Position numbers and translations under genes: made by a program. A DNA stretch of 64,000 bases, taken from positions 6,427,001-6,491,000 of the forward strand of contig NZ_FXWM01000001.1 of the NCBI RefSeq assembly GCF_900177675.1, in the 5' to 3' direction. Source of the DNA: Bacillus sp. OV166 (GTDB lineage Bacteria > Bacillota > Bacilli > Bacillales > Cytobacillaceae). Positions within the stretch are counted from its first letter, which is position 1. Each line of letters begins with the position of its first letter. Below are positions 15,526-24,097 of the stretch, one piece after another. The notes beneath the pieces were generated by a model, which worked only from the letters and a program-made list of their open reading frames with translations, was not told the DNA's origin and did no database searches.

Positions 15526-16350
15526 TTGAATAACTTTTATGACACTAAAAATATTTCGGCTTATATTATCGAAAACAAAGAAGAATTTCAGAATAAGCTG
15601 TTATCCGAGGCTGTCAATGTTGCCTCTAATATTGAGCGTATTTTACAAGCTGGAAATATTGATCTTTTAAAAAATGCTCAAAGGCTAGTTCTTTACGTTG
15701 TGGAAAATAGAGCAGATGAACTCATTGCTTTTGCTAATGAAGAAGGAGTGGCTTGGGCGAGATTTTCTTTAACTCTGGCGTTCAAACTAGAATGGGTACA
15801 TGCCATTAGACGTGCCTTATGGCATTTCATAAAACTTTATGATCAATTAAATGAGAAAGGCAATTATATTGAAGATTTTTTCGAATTGGAACATAAGGTT
15901 AATGATGGGATTGATGAATTTCTAAACACCTTTTTCATCAGCTATTCACATTTTAAAGATGAATTAATTCTTTCACAAAGGAAATTAGTTGAACATCTCT
16001 CGGTTCCCATCATACCAGTTAGCACAACTGTAGCTGTATTGCCGTTGATTGGTACGTTTGATTCTTATCGAATGGATATTATTGAAGAAAAAGTTTTAAC
16101 GGATATATCAAGGTTAAGGATTCTGACATTGATTATTGACCTTTCGGGAATATCGGACATGGACGAAGGTACCATTTCTCATTTTCAAAGAGTATTGATT
16201 GGTGTAACGTTGATGGGTGCTAAATCAATCATAACTGGATTACGCCCTGAACTTGTAAGAAGAATGGTTAATTTAGGAATTGACCTTCACAGTTATACAG
16301 AGACAAAAGCAACGTTACAGCAAACATTAAATGAACATCTTGTTGTTTAA
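15526..16350 (+). CDS. Orphan RsbR paralogue (STAS-domain co-antagonist)
   Basis: A 274-residue protein with the RsbR layout: a helical N-terminal domain of about 140 residues, then VEHLSVPIIPVSTTVAVLPL and a STAS domain to the C-terminus. RsbR paralogues (RsbRB, RC, RD in B. subtilis) share the stressosome and tune which stresses are sensed. The two phosphorylation sites differ from RsbR: GTFDSYR has serine where RsbR has threonine, and the second loop reads DMDEGTIS instead of VVDTMVAH. The start is TTG with AAGGAGGAGG upstream. The gene lies apart from the rsb operon with its own sigma-B-like promoter, so sigma-B may feed back on its own sensor. Confidence 0.88.
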   Translation: MNNFYDTKNISAYIIENKEEFQNKLLSEAVNVASNIERILQAGNIDLLKNAQRLVLYVVENRADELIAFANEEGVAWARFSLTLAFKLEWVHAIRRALWHFIKLYDQLNEKGNYIEDFFELEHKVNDGIDEFLNTFFISYSHFKDELILSQRKLVEHLSVPIIPVSTTVAVLPLIGTFDSYRMDIIEEKVLTDISRLRILTLIIDLSGISDMDEGTISHFQRVLIGVTLMGAKSIITGLRPELVRRMVNLGIDLHSYTETKATLQQTLNEHLVV

Positions 16351-16377
16351 GACTCACAGGATTTAGAATGATAATTA

Positions 16378-16410
16378 GAAGAGCTTGGATATTCCAAGCC
16401 TTCTTTTGTT
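16378..16410. terminator. Convergent terminator
   Basis: GAAGAGCTTGGA / TCCAAGCCTTC hairpin with TTTGTTTT on the plus strand, between the convergent genes 15,526 and 16,411. Confidence 0.7.
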
Positions 16411-17718
16411 TTAAATCTTTTTTACTTCTAAATTCGAAATGTGATAACCACTGATCGTGTGGACTTTGAACTGATATCCTTCTGTTATAACTTCACTACC
16501 ATTTTGGGAGTCAAAGTTTTGTGATAGAAACCAGCCGCCAATTGTAATTATTCCTGCAGTCGCTAAGTTTGTACCGAGTAAATCATTTACGTCCTCTATT
16601 AATAGTTTTGCATCTACTAAATAATGGTTCTCCTTGATCTTTTGAATCTCTGCAACTTCATCCGCATCAAATTCATCTCTAACTTCTCCGACGATTTCCT
16701 CAATAATATCTTCAACTGTAACCAACCCAGAAGTCCCACCGTATTCATCCATTAGGATGGCCATATGTGTACGTTCTTTTTGCATTTTCACCAATAAGTC
16801 ATGAATGGGAATGGTTTCGATCACGTAAATAACAGGATTGATATAGGATTTTACCTTCAACTCTTCCGTATTGCCTTTATTCATTATTTTAGCTGTTAAG
16901 AGCGCTTTAACGTTTATGATACCGATGATATTATCTATATCACCGTCCGTTACTGGATATCGAGTATAATTTTCGCTTTTCACCCTCTTAATAACTTCAT
17001 TAATCGTGTCGTCCACCGTAAGGCTGCTAATTTCCGTGCGAGGGACCATGATTTCTTTTGCCAATCTCTCATCAAATTCAAAAATATTGTTTACATATCG
17101 TAATTCATTCTGATTAATCTCGCCGCTCTTATAGCTTTCTAACAAGAGGATCCGCAGCTCTTCTTCGGAGTGAGCTGATTCCTGTTCGGATGCTGGATTT
17201 AAGCCAAATAGACCAGCCAGCAGACGGGCAGAACCATTTAATAGCCAGATAAACGGAAACATGATTTTGTTAAACCATATGATTGGCCGTGAGAAGTAAA
17301 GCGTTACAATCTCCGCTTTTTGGATTGCTATTGTTTTCGGCGCCAATTCACCAATTACTACATGTAAAAAGGTAACTGAAGCAAAGGCAAGCCCAAAGGA
17401 TAAAATATGTGTAACAGATTCATTTAGGTTTAGTACCGTTAACAATGGGTGCAGCAGCCTTTCTACCGTTGGTTCTCCTAACCACCCCAACCCGAGTGCC
17501 GTTACTGTGATTCCCAGTTGGCAGGTTGAAAGATATTCATCGAGATGGGATACTACCTTTTTAGCTGCAACAGCACCTTTCTTTCCTTCCGCAATCAATT
17601 GATCAATCCTGGATGGGCGTACTTTTACGATGGCAAATTCAATTGCGACAAAAAATCCAGTAAGTGCGATTAATAGTGTGATTAAAAGTAAATTTATTAT
17701 CATCAAGAGAAGTTTCAC
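16411..17718 (-). CDS. DUF21–CBS–CorC family membrane protein (hemolysin-like/CNNM type)
   Basis: A protein of up to 435 residues. An N-terminal membrane domain (DUF21, about residues 1–200) has four hydrophobic segments. Two CBS domains follow (about 205–330, including VPRTEISSL and MDEYGGTSGLVTVEDIIEEI). The C-terminus is a CorC/HlyC transporter-associated domain. Relatives act in Mg2+ efflux or homeostasis. The older name hemolysin is misleading. The start is uncertain: GTG at 17,718, TTG at 17,706 and ATG at 17,703 all lie close to a GAGAGGGAG. A strong terminator hairpin ends only about 19 bases upstream, so expression may depend on read-through. Confidence 0.85.
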   Translation of the reverse strand: MKLLLMIINLLLITLLIALTGFFVAIEFAIVKVRPSRIDQLIAEGKKGAVAAKKVVSHLDEYLSTCQLGITVTALGLGWLGEPTVERLLHPLLTVLNLNESVTHILSFGLAFASVTFLHVVIGELAPKTIAIQKAEIVTLYFSRPIIWFNKIMFPFIWLLNGSARLLAGLFGLNPASEQESAHSEEELRILLLESYKSGEINQNELRYVNNIFEFDERLAKEIMVPRTEISSLTVDDTINEVIKRVKSENYTRYPVTDGDIDNIIGIINVKALLTAKIMNKGNTEELKVKSYINPVIYVIETIPIHDLLVKMQKERTHMAILMDEYGGTSGLVTVEDIIEEIVGEVRDEFDADEVAEIQKIKENHYLVDAKLLIEDVNDLLGTNLATAGIITIGGWFLSQNFDSQNGSEVITEGYQFKVHTISGYHISNLEVKKI

Positions 17719-17730
17719 TCCCTCTCTTTT

Positions 17731-17775
17731 ATTAAAAATAACAATCCGAAATCATCTGAGTTTCGGATTGTTATT
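17731..17775 (-). terminator. Perfect hairpin between the MscS-like and DUF21 genes
   Basis: A perfect 15-bp stem (AATAACAATCCGAAA / TTTCGGATTGTTATT, 9-base loop), then TTTTTAAT on the minus strand. It terminates the MscS-like gene and lies directly in front of the DUF21 gene. Confidence 0.85.
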
Positions 17776-17816
17776 CGTGCGATCAGGTAACAACCTGTCC
17801 CTTTTTCTTAAATCTT

Positions 17817-19322
17817 TTATTCTACTATTTTCTTGTCTATTTTATTATCTAGCTTACCTAAATATTTCGTGGCAAATTCCTTTCCTCCTAGACCGAAGGC
17901 GAGGCCGAATGCTAATGCTACTCCACCTAATACGAGAATAAAGGCAGCATTTACGATGGAATGAGCAACCCCAAGCTGGTCTAATGCCATAAAGACAGTA
18001 ACTGCAAAGATTGCATATTTCCCAACAGCTGCAAGTGTCCGCGAGTAGCTGTTCTTTAAAATGTTTTGTAAAATACGTTCTACTAAATGACCTAAATATA
18101 ATCCAACTCCTAAAATAACTAGTGCAGCGAATAACATCGGTAAATAAGCAATCACGCCTGTTGCAAGAGTCACTAAGAACTCTAAGTGGACAATTTGTAA
18201 TGCTTCCACTGTAAATAATAAAACAATCACTATTTTTGCGAGCATACCAACGATTTGTGAAAGATTGTACTTGGATTGCTCTGGATTTAATGAGCCAATG
18301 CCCATATGGTGAAATAAATTATTAAATCTTAAGCGCCAAAGCATTTGAGTAACCATTTTTTCGACCCATTTTCCAAGCCATAAGCCCACCAATATTAAGA
18401 TTACCGCCACAGCGATGTTTGGAATGAGGGAGAGCACATGATGAAGCATCGTTATGGCCGGGTCGGAAATTCCTTTTAGGTCGAGTTTTTCTAGGGCTGT
18501 AATAATCGTCGGAATTAAGATTAAGATAAACACAATATTGCCAATCATACTTGAAAGTGTGGTACCCTCACCTGTCGGGCTCAACCCAAACCGTTGACCA
18601 ATTCTCTCTGTACCAATACTTCTTAAAAAGTTTGTTAGAATATCACGGACAATTTTAGCAATAAGCCAGCCGACAAAGACAATCAGTGCGGCAGCAAATA
18701 ACTTAGGTATAAAGGCAAGCAAAGTTGATAGGGTGTTTGCGAAAGGTTCAGAAACACCTTCCATTTGCAATGCATCTAAGACACCTGGTAAAAATAGTAA
18801 GAAAACAAAGTAGAAAAGAGCTTTTGCGATACTATTTACCTTACTTACAGCATCCGCTGGATTATTTGTCATCTTCCATTGGACTAAAAGACGTTCAAAA
18901 TGAAACATTGCTGAGGCCTTTTTAAAGAGCATACGAACGAGTGAGGCAACTGCCCAAGCTAGTAGTAATATTAAAGCAGCCTTTAAAACGTTCGGAATCG
19001 CTGCTGTAATGATTGATAACATTTGAACCAGTGGTGCGGCAATCAAGCTTAAGTTCAGCATATTAAAAAAGATAGTCCACACAAACACTAGTAAAATATA
19101 ATAAACAATTTTTCCAATAATCACTTCAGAGGAGTATTTTCTCTTTTCAAAGTTTGAAAAAAGCTTATCATCAAAGCGTGTTTTCTTTAAAATTGCCTCG
19201 ACACCTTTACCGATACTCTTTGCAATCAGCCAGCCAACCAATAATACAAGCAGGGCAAACAGCAAGTTCGGAAGCTGATTAAAATAAGAGTACCAACCCG
19301 TCATCATTTGATTCATATCCAT
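17817..19322 (-). CDS. MscS-like channel protein with repeated TM helices
   Basis: A 501-residue, very hydrophobic protein with about ten transmembrane segments. A unit resembling LFAALLVLLVGWLIAKSIGKG recurs at about residues 20, 210, 300 and 395. Each copy has the glycine-rich helix plus amphipathic tail of the conserved TM-helix repeat (PF05552) found in small-conductance mechanosensitive channel relatives. The C-terminus has GVALAFGLAFGLGGKEFA, the glycine- and alanine-rich pore motif of MscS proteins. It probably helps with osmotic down-shock. It has a sigma-B-like promoter. Confidence 0.85.
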   Translation of the reverse strand: MDMNQMMTGWYSYFNQLPNLLFALLVLLVGWLIAKSIGKGVEAILKKTRFDDKLFSNFEKRKYSSEVIIGKIVYYILLVFVWTIFFNMLNLSLIAAPLVQMLSIITAAIPNVLKAALILLLAWAVASLVRMLFKKASAMFHFERLLVQWKMTNNPADAVSKVNSIAKALFYFVFLLFLPGVLDALQMEGVSEPFANTLSTLLAFIPKLFAAALIVFVGWLIAKIVRDILTNFLRSIGTERIGQRFGLSPTGEGTTLSSMIGNIVFILILIPTIITALEKLDLKGISDPAITMLHHVLSLIPNIAVAVILILVGLWLGKWVEKMVTQMLWRLRFNNLFHHMGIGSLNPEQSKYNLSQIVGMLAKIVIVLLFTVEALQIVHLEFLVTLATGVIAYLPMLFAALVILGVGLYLGHLVERILQNILKNSYSRTLAAVGKYAIFAVTVFMALDQLGVAHSIVNAAFILVLGGVALAFGLAFGLGGKEFATKYLGKLDNKIDKKIVE

Positions 19323-19395
19323 CGTATCGATCTCCTTTTCCTAATTTTTTTCAGTTTCCAACTTATTTACGTAAGTAAGTTTTCTATTGGATATA

Positions 19396-19419
19396 TAACC
19401 CTAATAAAAGAAATGAAAC
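19396..19419 (-). promoter_or_regulatory. Sigma-B-like promoter of the MscS-like gene
   Basis: Minus strand: GTTTCA, 12-base spacer, GGGTTA. Confidence 0.65.
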
Positions 19420-19569
19420 CTTATTTTTTTTACTATTTGGTTCATACTCCATCAAAAATAATTTTTTCAAATAGGAATCAGAGGCTCTCAAAAAAGGGCC
19501 TTTAATAGAAAGAAAACGATTTTTTATTCTGGTATGGATCATCCATACCCTACTCTCGAAAAAAATGAG

Positions 19570-19594
19570 GTTTCGTATTTTATACAGTGGGAAT
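19570..19594 (+). promoter_or_regulatory. Sigma-B-like promoter of the lipoprotein–csbD unit
   Basis: Plus strand: GTTTCG, 13-base spacer, GGGAAT. The 150 bases between this and the divergent promoter show nothing else. Confidence 0.6.
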
Positions 19595-19628
19595 ATAACC
19601 AATATGCAAACGAAAGGGGCTGAAAGGT

Positions 19629-19721
19629 ATGAGTTTAATAGCAAATCCAATAACCATATTGGCACCATTAACCTCCCACGTTTACTTATTGGATGAGATT
19701 TCATTGCTTAACAGCAGATAG
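19629..19721 (+). CDS. Possible 30-residue peptide
   Basis: A short frame starting MSLIANPITILAPLTS, hydrophobic in its first half, placed right after a sigma-B-like promoter. Purine-rich GAAAGGGGCTGAAAGG lies upstream, but the best core is either too far or too close. I cannot name a family. It may be a small stress peptide or simply leader sequence of the lipoprotein message. Confidence 0.35.
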   Translation: MSLIANPITILAPLTSHVYLLDEISLLNSR

Positions 19722-19779
19722 CGCAGCTCTTGGCACTTCTAAAAGATACTTACCGTTCCATTAGAAGGAGGAATCAGCA

Positions 19780-20094
19780 ATGACTAGGAATTGGAAGAAA
19801 AAATTATTAGTTGGTGGAATGGCTGCTTCCCTTACATTCGGCGGATTAGCCGGTTGTGGAGATGGAGTCGACCAAGATAATGGCATTAGTGATGGACAAC
19901 AAAAAGATGCCGTAGATAATGATACACAGAAGGAAGCAAACGGAACGATGAAGGACGCGAAGGCGAACATGAAAGAAGCTATGAATAATGTAGAGAAAAA
20001 ATTAGAAGATAACGGTGTTGGTGATGGAGTAGATCAAGATAATGGTATTAGCGATGGTGAAAAGAAAAATGAACTAGATAATAAAAATCCATAA
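19780..20094 (+). CDS. Small lipoprotein with internal duplication
   Basis: A 104-residue protein with a lipoprotein signal peptide (KKKLLVGGMAASLTFGGLAGC) whose cysteine at about residue 26 would be lipidated and anchored on the outer face of the membrane. The mature part is acidic and helical. The phrase GDGVDQDNGISDG occurs at both ends, at about residues 27 and 82. I do not recognise a family. The AAGGAGG before the ATG and the close csbD-like gene suggest one sigma-B-driven unit. Confidence 0.8.
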   Translation: MTRNWKKKLLVGGMAASLTFGGLAGCGDGVDQDNGISDGQQKDAVDNDTQKEANGTMKDAKANMKEAMNNVEKKLEDNGVGDGVDQDNGISDGEKKNELDNKNP

Positions 20095-20120
20095 GAACAA
20101 ATACTAGGAGGGTAAACAAT

Positions 20121-20291
20121 ATGAATAAGGATAAATTGTCAGGTAATGTAGATCAAGTAAAAGGTGAGGCTAAAGAGCAATGGGGTCATTTAACAGATGA
20201 TGATTCAAAGGTAGCAGAAGGAAAAATGGATAAAGCAAAAGGCAAAGTAAAAGAAGGCGTTGGCGAAGTAAAAGATAAACTATCAAGATAG
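20121..20291 (+). CDS. csbD: CsbD family stress protein
   Basis: A 56-residue, highly charged protein starting MNKDKLSGNVDQVKGEAKEQ and ending in K/G/E repeats (KAKGKVKEGVGEVKDKL). This is the typical CsbD-like family (PF05532), whose founding member is sigma-B-controlled in B. subtilis. The biochemical role is unknown. AGGAGGG lies before the ATG. It follows the lipoprotein gene by 26 bp. Confidence 0.9.
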   Translation: MNKDKLSGNVDQVKGEAKEQWGHLTDDDSKVAEGKMDKAKGKVKEGVGEVKDKLSR

Positions 20292-20378
20292 TAAACATTC
20301 ACATTGGCAGCCTATTGATGATACTACTATATTCATTTTTTATAAAACATCCAAATTTTAAATAAGAGGAGGAGTAAA

Positions 20379-20948
20379 ATGAACAAACATGAAAAAAACA
20401 TTGTAGGTGTGTATCAATCCGAACAAGAGGCTATTGCCGCAATTGAGGATCTTGTAAAATGGGGATACGATAAGTCAGAAATCAGTGTAATCGGTAAAGA
20501 TCACAATCACGTTGATTACGTTACCGAAGAAACAGGCACTGCAGTCGAAGATACCGCAGCAACAGGTGCGATTACAGGTGGGGCACTTGGTGGCGCAACA
20601 GGATTATTAGCTGGACTTGGCGCTCTTGCCATACCGGGAATTGGCCCGATTGTCGCAGCAGGTCCAATCGCCGCAAGCATAATGGGTGCTTTAACCGGTG
20701 CAGGTTTAGGAGGATTAACTGGAGCACTGATCGGACTTGGAATTCCAGACGATGAAGCCAGGTATTATGGGGAGTCCGTTGAAGAAGGTAAGATCTTAGT
20801 CCTAGTCAAGAAAAGAGAAGACTCTGCCCATAATATGGTCGACAGTGAAGAAGAGCCCCCTTTAGACGTAGAACCAACACCTGATCATGAGGAAAACCGA
20901 TTCAATACGATTAGAAATCGAAACCCTGCCTTGAGTAACAAATATTAA
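20379..20948 (+). CDS. General stress protein with glycine-rich hydrophobic core
   Basis: A 189-residue protein. Residues about 6–50 match the YflT/GSP17M-type N-terminal domain (IVGVYQSEQEAIAAIEDLVK, GYDKSEISVIGKD). Residues about 65–125 form a very Gly/Ala-rich hydrophobic region able to make two membrane-spanning hairpin helices. The domain then closes with EGKILVLVKKRE and an acidic tail. Such proteins are common among sigma-B-dependent stress genes in Bacillus and their function is unknown. It may be co-transcribed with csbD. A terminator follows. Confidence 0.83.
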   Translation: MNKHEKNIVGVYQSEQEAIAAIEDLVKWGYDKSEISVIGKDHNHVDYVTEETGTAVEDTAATGAITGGALGGATGLLAGLGALAIPGIGPIVAAGPIAASIMGALTGAGLGGLTGALIGLGIPDDEARYYGESVEEGKILVLVKKREDSAHNMVDSEEEPPLDVEPTPDHEENRFNTIRNRNPALSNKY

Positions 20949-20968
20949 GTAAATAATAGATACAAAAA

Positions 20969-20998
20969 AAGAAGAGGTTCCCCCACCTCTTCTTCTTC
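20969..20998 (+). terminator. Terminator ending the stress island
   Basis: GAAGAGGT / ACCTCTTC hairpin with a pyrimidine-rich tail, convergent with the nuo operon. Confidence 0.7.
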
Positions 20999-21067
20999 AT
21001 ATTCATATAAAACCCCTTTAAATTAACCGGCCGCCTTCCCCCAAGCAGCCTAACTCTCCCTTAACAA

Positions 21068-22579
21068 CTAGCTGAAAAAGTCTGCTAAGATATCAAGGTT
21101 ATTTTGCATAAAATCTAAAGCGATATTCGGCATCACACCAAACAGCACCGACCCAACCACAGCAACAATCAAGACCACAATAATTCCGAATGGAAGATTG
21201 AACTTGCTGTCATCACTTGCCGGACGGAAGAACATTTGCGTCATCACACCGAAATAGTAGAAATACGAAACGACCGTCGTCGCAATCATAATCGACGCAA
21301 GCACATAATGCGGTGTACCATAAAATGCCCCGATAAAGATGTTTAATTTTCCAATGAAACCAGCTGTACCCGGGAAACCTGCCAACGAAACAAGCAGTAA
21401 GCCCATCACGACTGCAAGCACCGGCGAGCGGCGATACAATCCAGCAAAATCAGCAATCTTCGTTGAACCTGTTTTTTCGCTAACCACCTGGATGACCGCA
21501 AACGCGCCAAGGTTCATGAACAAATAAGCGAGCAAGTAGAACCAGATCGAATAAAACATATTCGAGCTTAAAGATGTTAACGCCACTAAAATATAGCCGG
21601 CATGAGCGATACTTGAGTAAGCAAACATCCGTTTTATGTTCGACTGCTTCAAAGCAATCACGTTACCAATAATCATGGTCGCCCCAGCGATAAAGGCGAT
21701 ATAGTCCTGCATCTCTAGCAAAATCGGCATTTGTGGATTTCCAACCGATGCGGCAGAACCAAATACTGTTAACAAAATGCGGAGTACAATCACAAAACCC
21801 GCTGTCTTCGAAACCACACTTAGAAAAGCGGTAACCGGTGTTGGCGCCCCTTGGTAAACATCTGGTGCCCACATATGGAACGGGGCCGCACCTAATTTAA
21901 AGGCTAATCCAACAAAAACCATCAAAAATGCCAAGGTTAACAAGTACGCTTGCTGGCTATCCGTAACCGTGGACAACCGGCCGGCAATGTCGAGCAAGTT
22001 GGTGGAGCCTGTTAAGCCATAGATATAGCTCATCCCAAACAACGTAATCGCAGTCGAAATTCCGCCATTGATGACGTATTTCATCGCTGATTCGTTAGAC
22101 TCTAAATGATACTTGCGGATCCCCGCTAAAATATAAGAAGAAACAGTTAACAATTCCAAGCCGATAAACAGGGTAATTAGATCGCCGCTGGATGTCATAA
22201 TCATCGCACCGAGCAAGGCCGATAAGAACAAGTAATAAAACTCGCCGCGATATTCTTCCAAGCCGTCTTTCGGCTCATAGCTGACGGCCAAGAACATGAC
22301 CAGACCTGCACCCGCAAGCAGCAATAATTTAAAGGCCATCGCAAAACTATCTAAGCGGAACGAATTCTCCAAAATCGACGTCACTGGTCCGCCGACCATG
22401 CCAAGCACAGAAACGATCGCTGCAAAAATGGCCGCAATCCCGATCCAGCCGAGAATTTTTCGATCCATATTTTTCGGCATAAATAAATCTAAAAGTGTAA
22501 GAAGTGCAGATACACCAAGGATGATGAACTCTGGCGTCATGGCACTCCAATTCATTTGCTGCAAGGTCTCAAGACTCAT
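21068..22579 (-). CDS. nuoN: Complex I subunit N (proton-pumping membrane subunit)
   Basis: A 503-residue antiporter-like subunit of respiratory complex I with about fourteen transmembrane helices. Landmarks are the conserved membrane Glu in GLELLTVSSYILAG, Lys in FKLGAAPFHMWAPDVYQGAP, and SIAHAGYILVAL. It translocates protons together with NuoL and NuoM when quinone is reduced. It is the last gene of the operon and starts 6 bp after nuoM. No clear terminator was seen beyond it, so the convergent hairpin at 20,969 may serve. Confidence 0.97.
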   Translation of the reverse strand: MSLETLQQMNWSAMTPEFIILGVSALLTLLDLFMPKNMDRKILGWIGIAAIFAAIVSVLGMVGGPVTSILENSFRLDSFAMAFKLLLLAGAGLVMFLAVSYEPKDGLEEYRGEFYYLFLSALLGAMIMTSSGDLITLFIGLELLTVSSYILAGIRKYHLESNESAMKYVINGGISTAITLFGMSYIYGLTGSTNLLDIAGRLSTVTDSQQAYLLTLAFLMVFVGLAFKLGAAPFHMWAPDVYQGAPTPVTAFLSVVSKTAGFVIVLRILLTVFGSAASVGNPQMPILLEMQDYIAFIAGATMIIGNVIALKQSNIKRMFAYSSIAHAGYILVALTSLSSNMFYSIWFYLLAYLFMNLGAFAVIQVVSEKTGSTKIADFAGLYRRSPVLAVVMGLLLVSLAGFPGTAGFIGKLNIFIGAFYGTPHYVLASIMIATTVVSYFYYFGVMTQMFFRPASDDSKFNLPFGIIVVLIVAVVGSVLFGVMPNIALDFMQNNLDILADFFS

Positions 22580-22585
22580 CCTTCA

Positions 22586-24097
22586 TCACCCTCCTATCCC
22601 TAGCATGATCGTTTCAAGTGTAGTTTGTAGCGGTGCGCTGAGGACACTTGGGAAAACACCAATTAAAACGATTAACAACATCAAAATGACAACCGGCACG
22701 AATTCCACGCCTTTCAGATCAAGGACGCCGGTAAATTCACGATGTGACTTGCCGTACGTAATCCCTAACACCGCGCGAAGCAAGTAAGCCGCCGTCATGA
22801 TAATCCCGATCGTACCGACTGCGGCAATCCACGGCATTTCTTTGAAAAGACCGAGGAACGCCATAAACTCACTGACAAATCCAGACATCCCTGGCAAGCC
22901 AAGCGACGCCATCCCTGCAGCCAACAAGAAGCCGGCTGCAATCGGCATGCCCTTCGCCATTCCGCCCAGATTCTCGATCAGCGATGTATCGGTGCGTTCA
23001 TAAAGGATGCCCACCAAGAAGAACAACAGCGCGGAAATCAATCCGTGCGAAATCACTTGGAAAATCGCCCCCTGAACCCCAGCCTCATTCATCGCCGCAA
23101 GTCCGATTAACACAATACCCATATGAGAAATGGATGAATAAGCCAAAACCATTTTAAAGTCTGTTTGAATGAACGCTAGGAACGCCCCGTAGAGGAGGTT
23201 AATCACTCCAAGGACAGCAATCAGCGTCGCAAGTGTCTTAAATTGCTCGGGAAAAATCCCCATTCCAAAACGAATTAATCCGTACGCACCGATTTTCAGG
23301 AGAATCCCTGAGTGGATCATAACAACAGATGGCGGCGCTTGAACGTGTACCTTCAGCATCCAGCTGTGTAATGGGAAAATCGGTAATTTTACACCAAACG
23401 CAATCAATAAGGAAATGAACAAGCCAAGCTTCAAGTCGCCAGACAGCGGCGCATTTTGATCGGCCATTATTTGGACTAACGCATCAATGTTTGTTGTCCC
23501 TGTTTTTGCAAACAGAATCATTATCACTATAAGCAGTACGGCTGACCCTAAGCCGTTATAAATTAAGAAGCTGTAAGCTGCCTTTTCTTTTTCAAAATAA
23601 CCCCATTTTCCGATTAAGAAGAAGGTCGGGATTAAAGTGATTTCAAAGAAGATGAAGAACAGAATTAAGTTTTCGGCGGTAAATACGCCGAGCATTCCGA
23701 TTTCTAACAGAAGGAAGAGCATGAAATAGCCTTTCCATTCCTTTTTCACAAACTTTGCCGCCGCAATCGCTGACAGCGTCGCTACGACCGCTGTGAGGAC
23801 GACCAACAAGAGTTGAAAGCCGCTCAAGGCAAGTTCATAGTACACCGAGAAAACTGGCTCTTCGACGCCGGTCATGCCGCGGAACTGAATCCACGGGACG
23901 GATACGGTAAAGTCCGCCAAATCCTTGCCAAATTGATAATGAAGATAGGCCGCTAGGGCCAACAGTAAGGCCGGCAGTGTGGCTAGGAAGCCAACCGCTT
24001 TAATCGCTTTTTCCGCCGTTTTAGGCATGATAGCCAAAACGATGATACCTAGTAAAGGGGAGAATACTAGGATTGAAAGAACAGATGTTAAATTCAT
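22586..24097 (-). CDS. nuoM: Complex I subunit M
   Basis: A 503-residue antiporter-like subunit with about fourteen transmembrane helices. Proton-path residues are in FFEITLIPTFFLIG (Glu) and AFGVKLPIFPLHSWMLKVH (Lys and His), and the broken helix motif is AYSSISHMGIVLIGL. It overlaps nuoL by 4 bp (ATGA-type coupling), as usual in this operon. It sits in the middle of the proton-pumping arm. Confidence 0.97.
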   Translation of the reverse strand: MNLTSVLSILVFSPLLGIIVLAIMPKTAEKAIKAVGFLATLPALLLALAAYLHYQFGKDLADFTVSVPWIQFRGMTGVEEPVFSVYYELALSGFQLLLVVLTAVVATLSAIAAAKFVKKEWKGYFMLFLLLEIGMLGVFTAENLILFFIFFEITLIPTFFLIGKWGYFEKEKAAYSFLIYNGLGSAVLLIVIMILFAKTGTTNIDALVQIMADQNAPLSGDLKLGLFISLLIAFGVKLPIFPLHSWMLKVHVQAPPSVVMIHSGILLKIGAYGLIRFGMGIFPEQFKTLATLIAVLGVINLLYGAFLAFIQTDFKMVLAYSSISHMGIVLIGLAAMNEAGVQGAIFQVISHGLISALLFFLVGILYERTDTSLIENLGGMAKGMPIAAGFLLAAGMASLGLPGMSGFVSEFMAFLGLFKEMPWIAAVGTIGIIMTAAYLLRAVLGITYGKSHREFTGVLDLKGVEFVPVVILMLLIVLIGVFPSVLSAPLQTTLETIMLGIGG

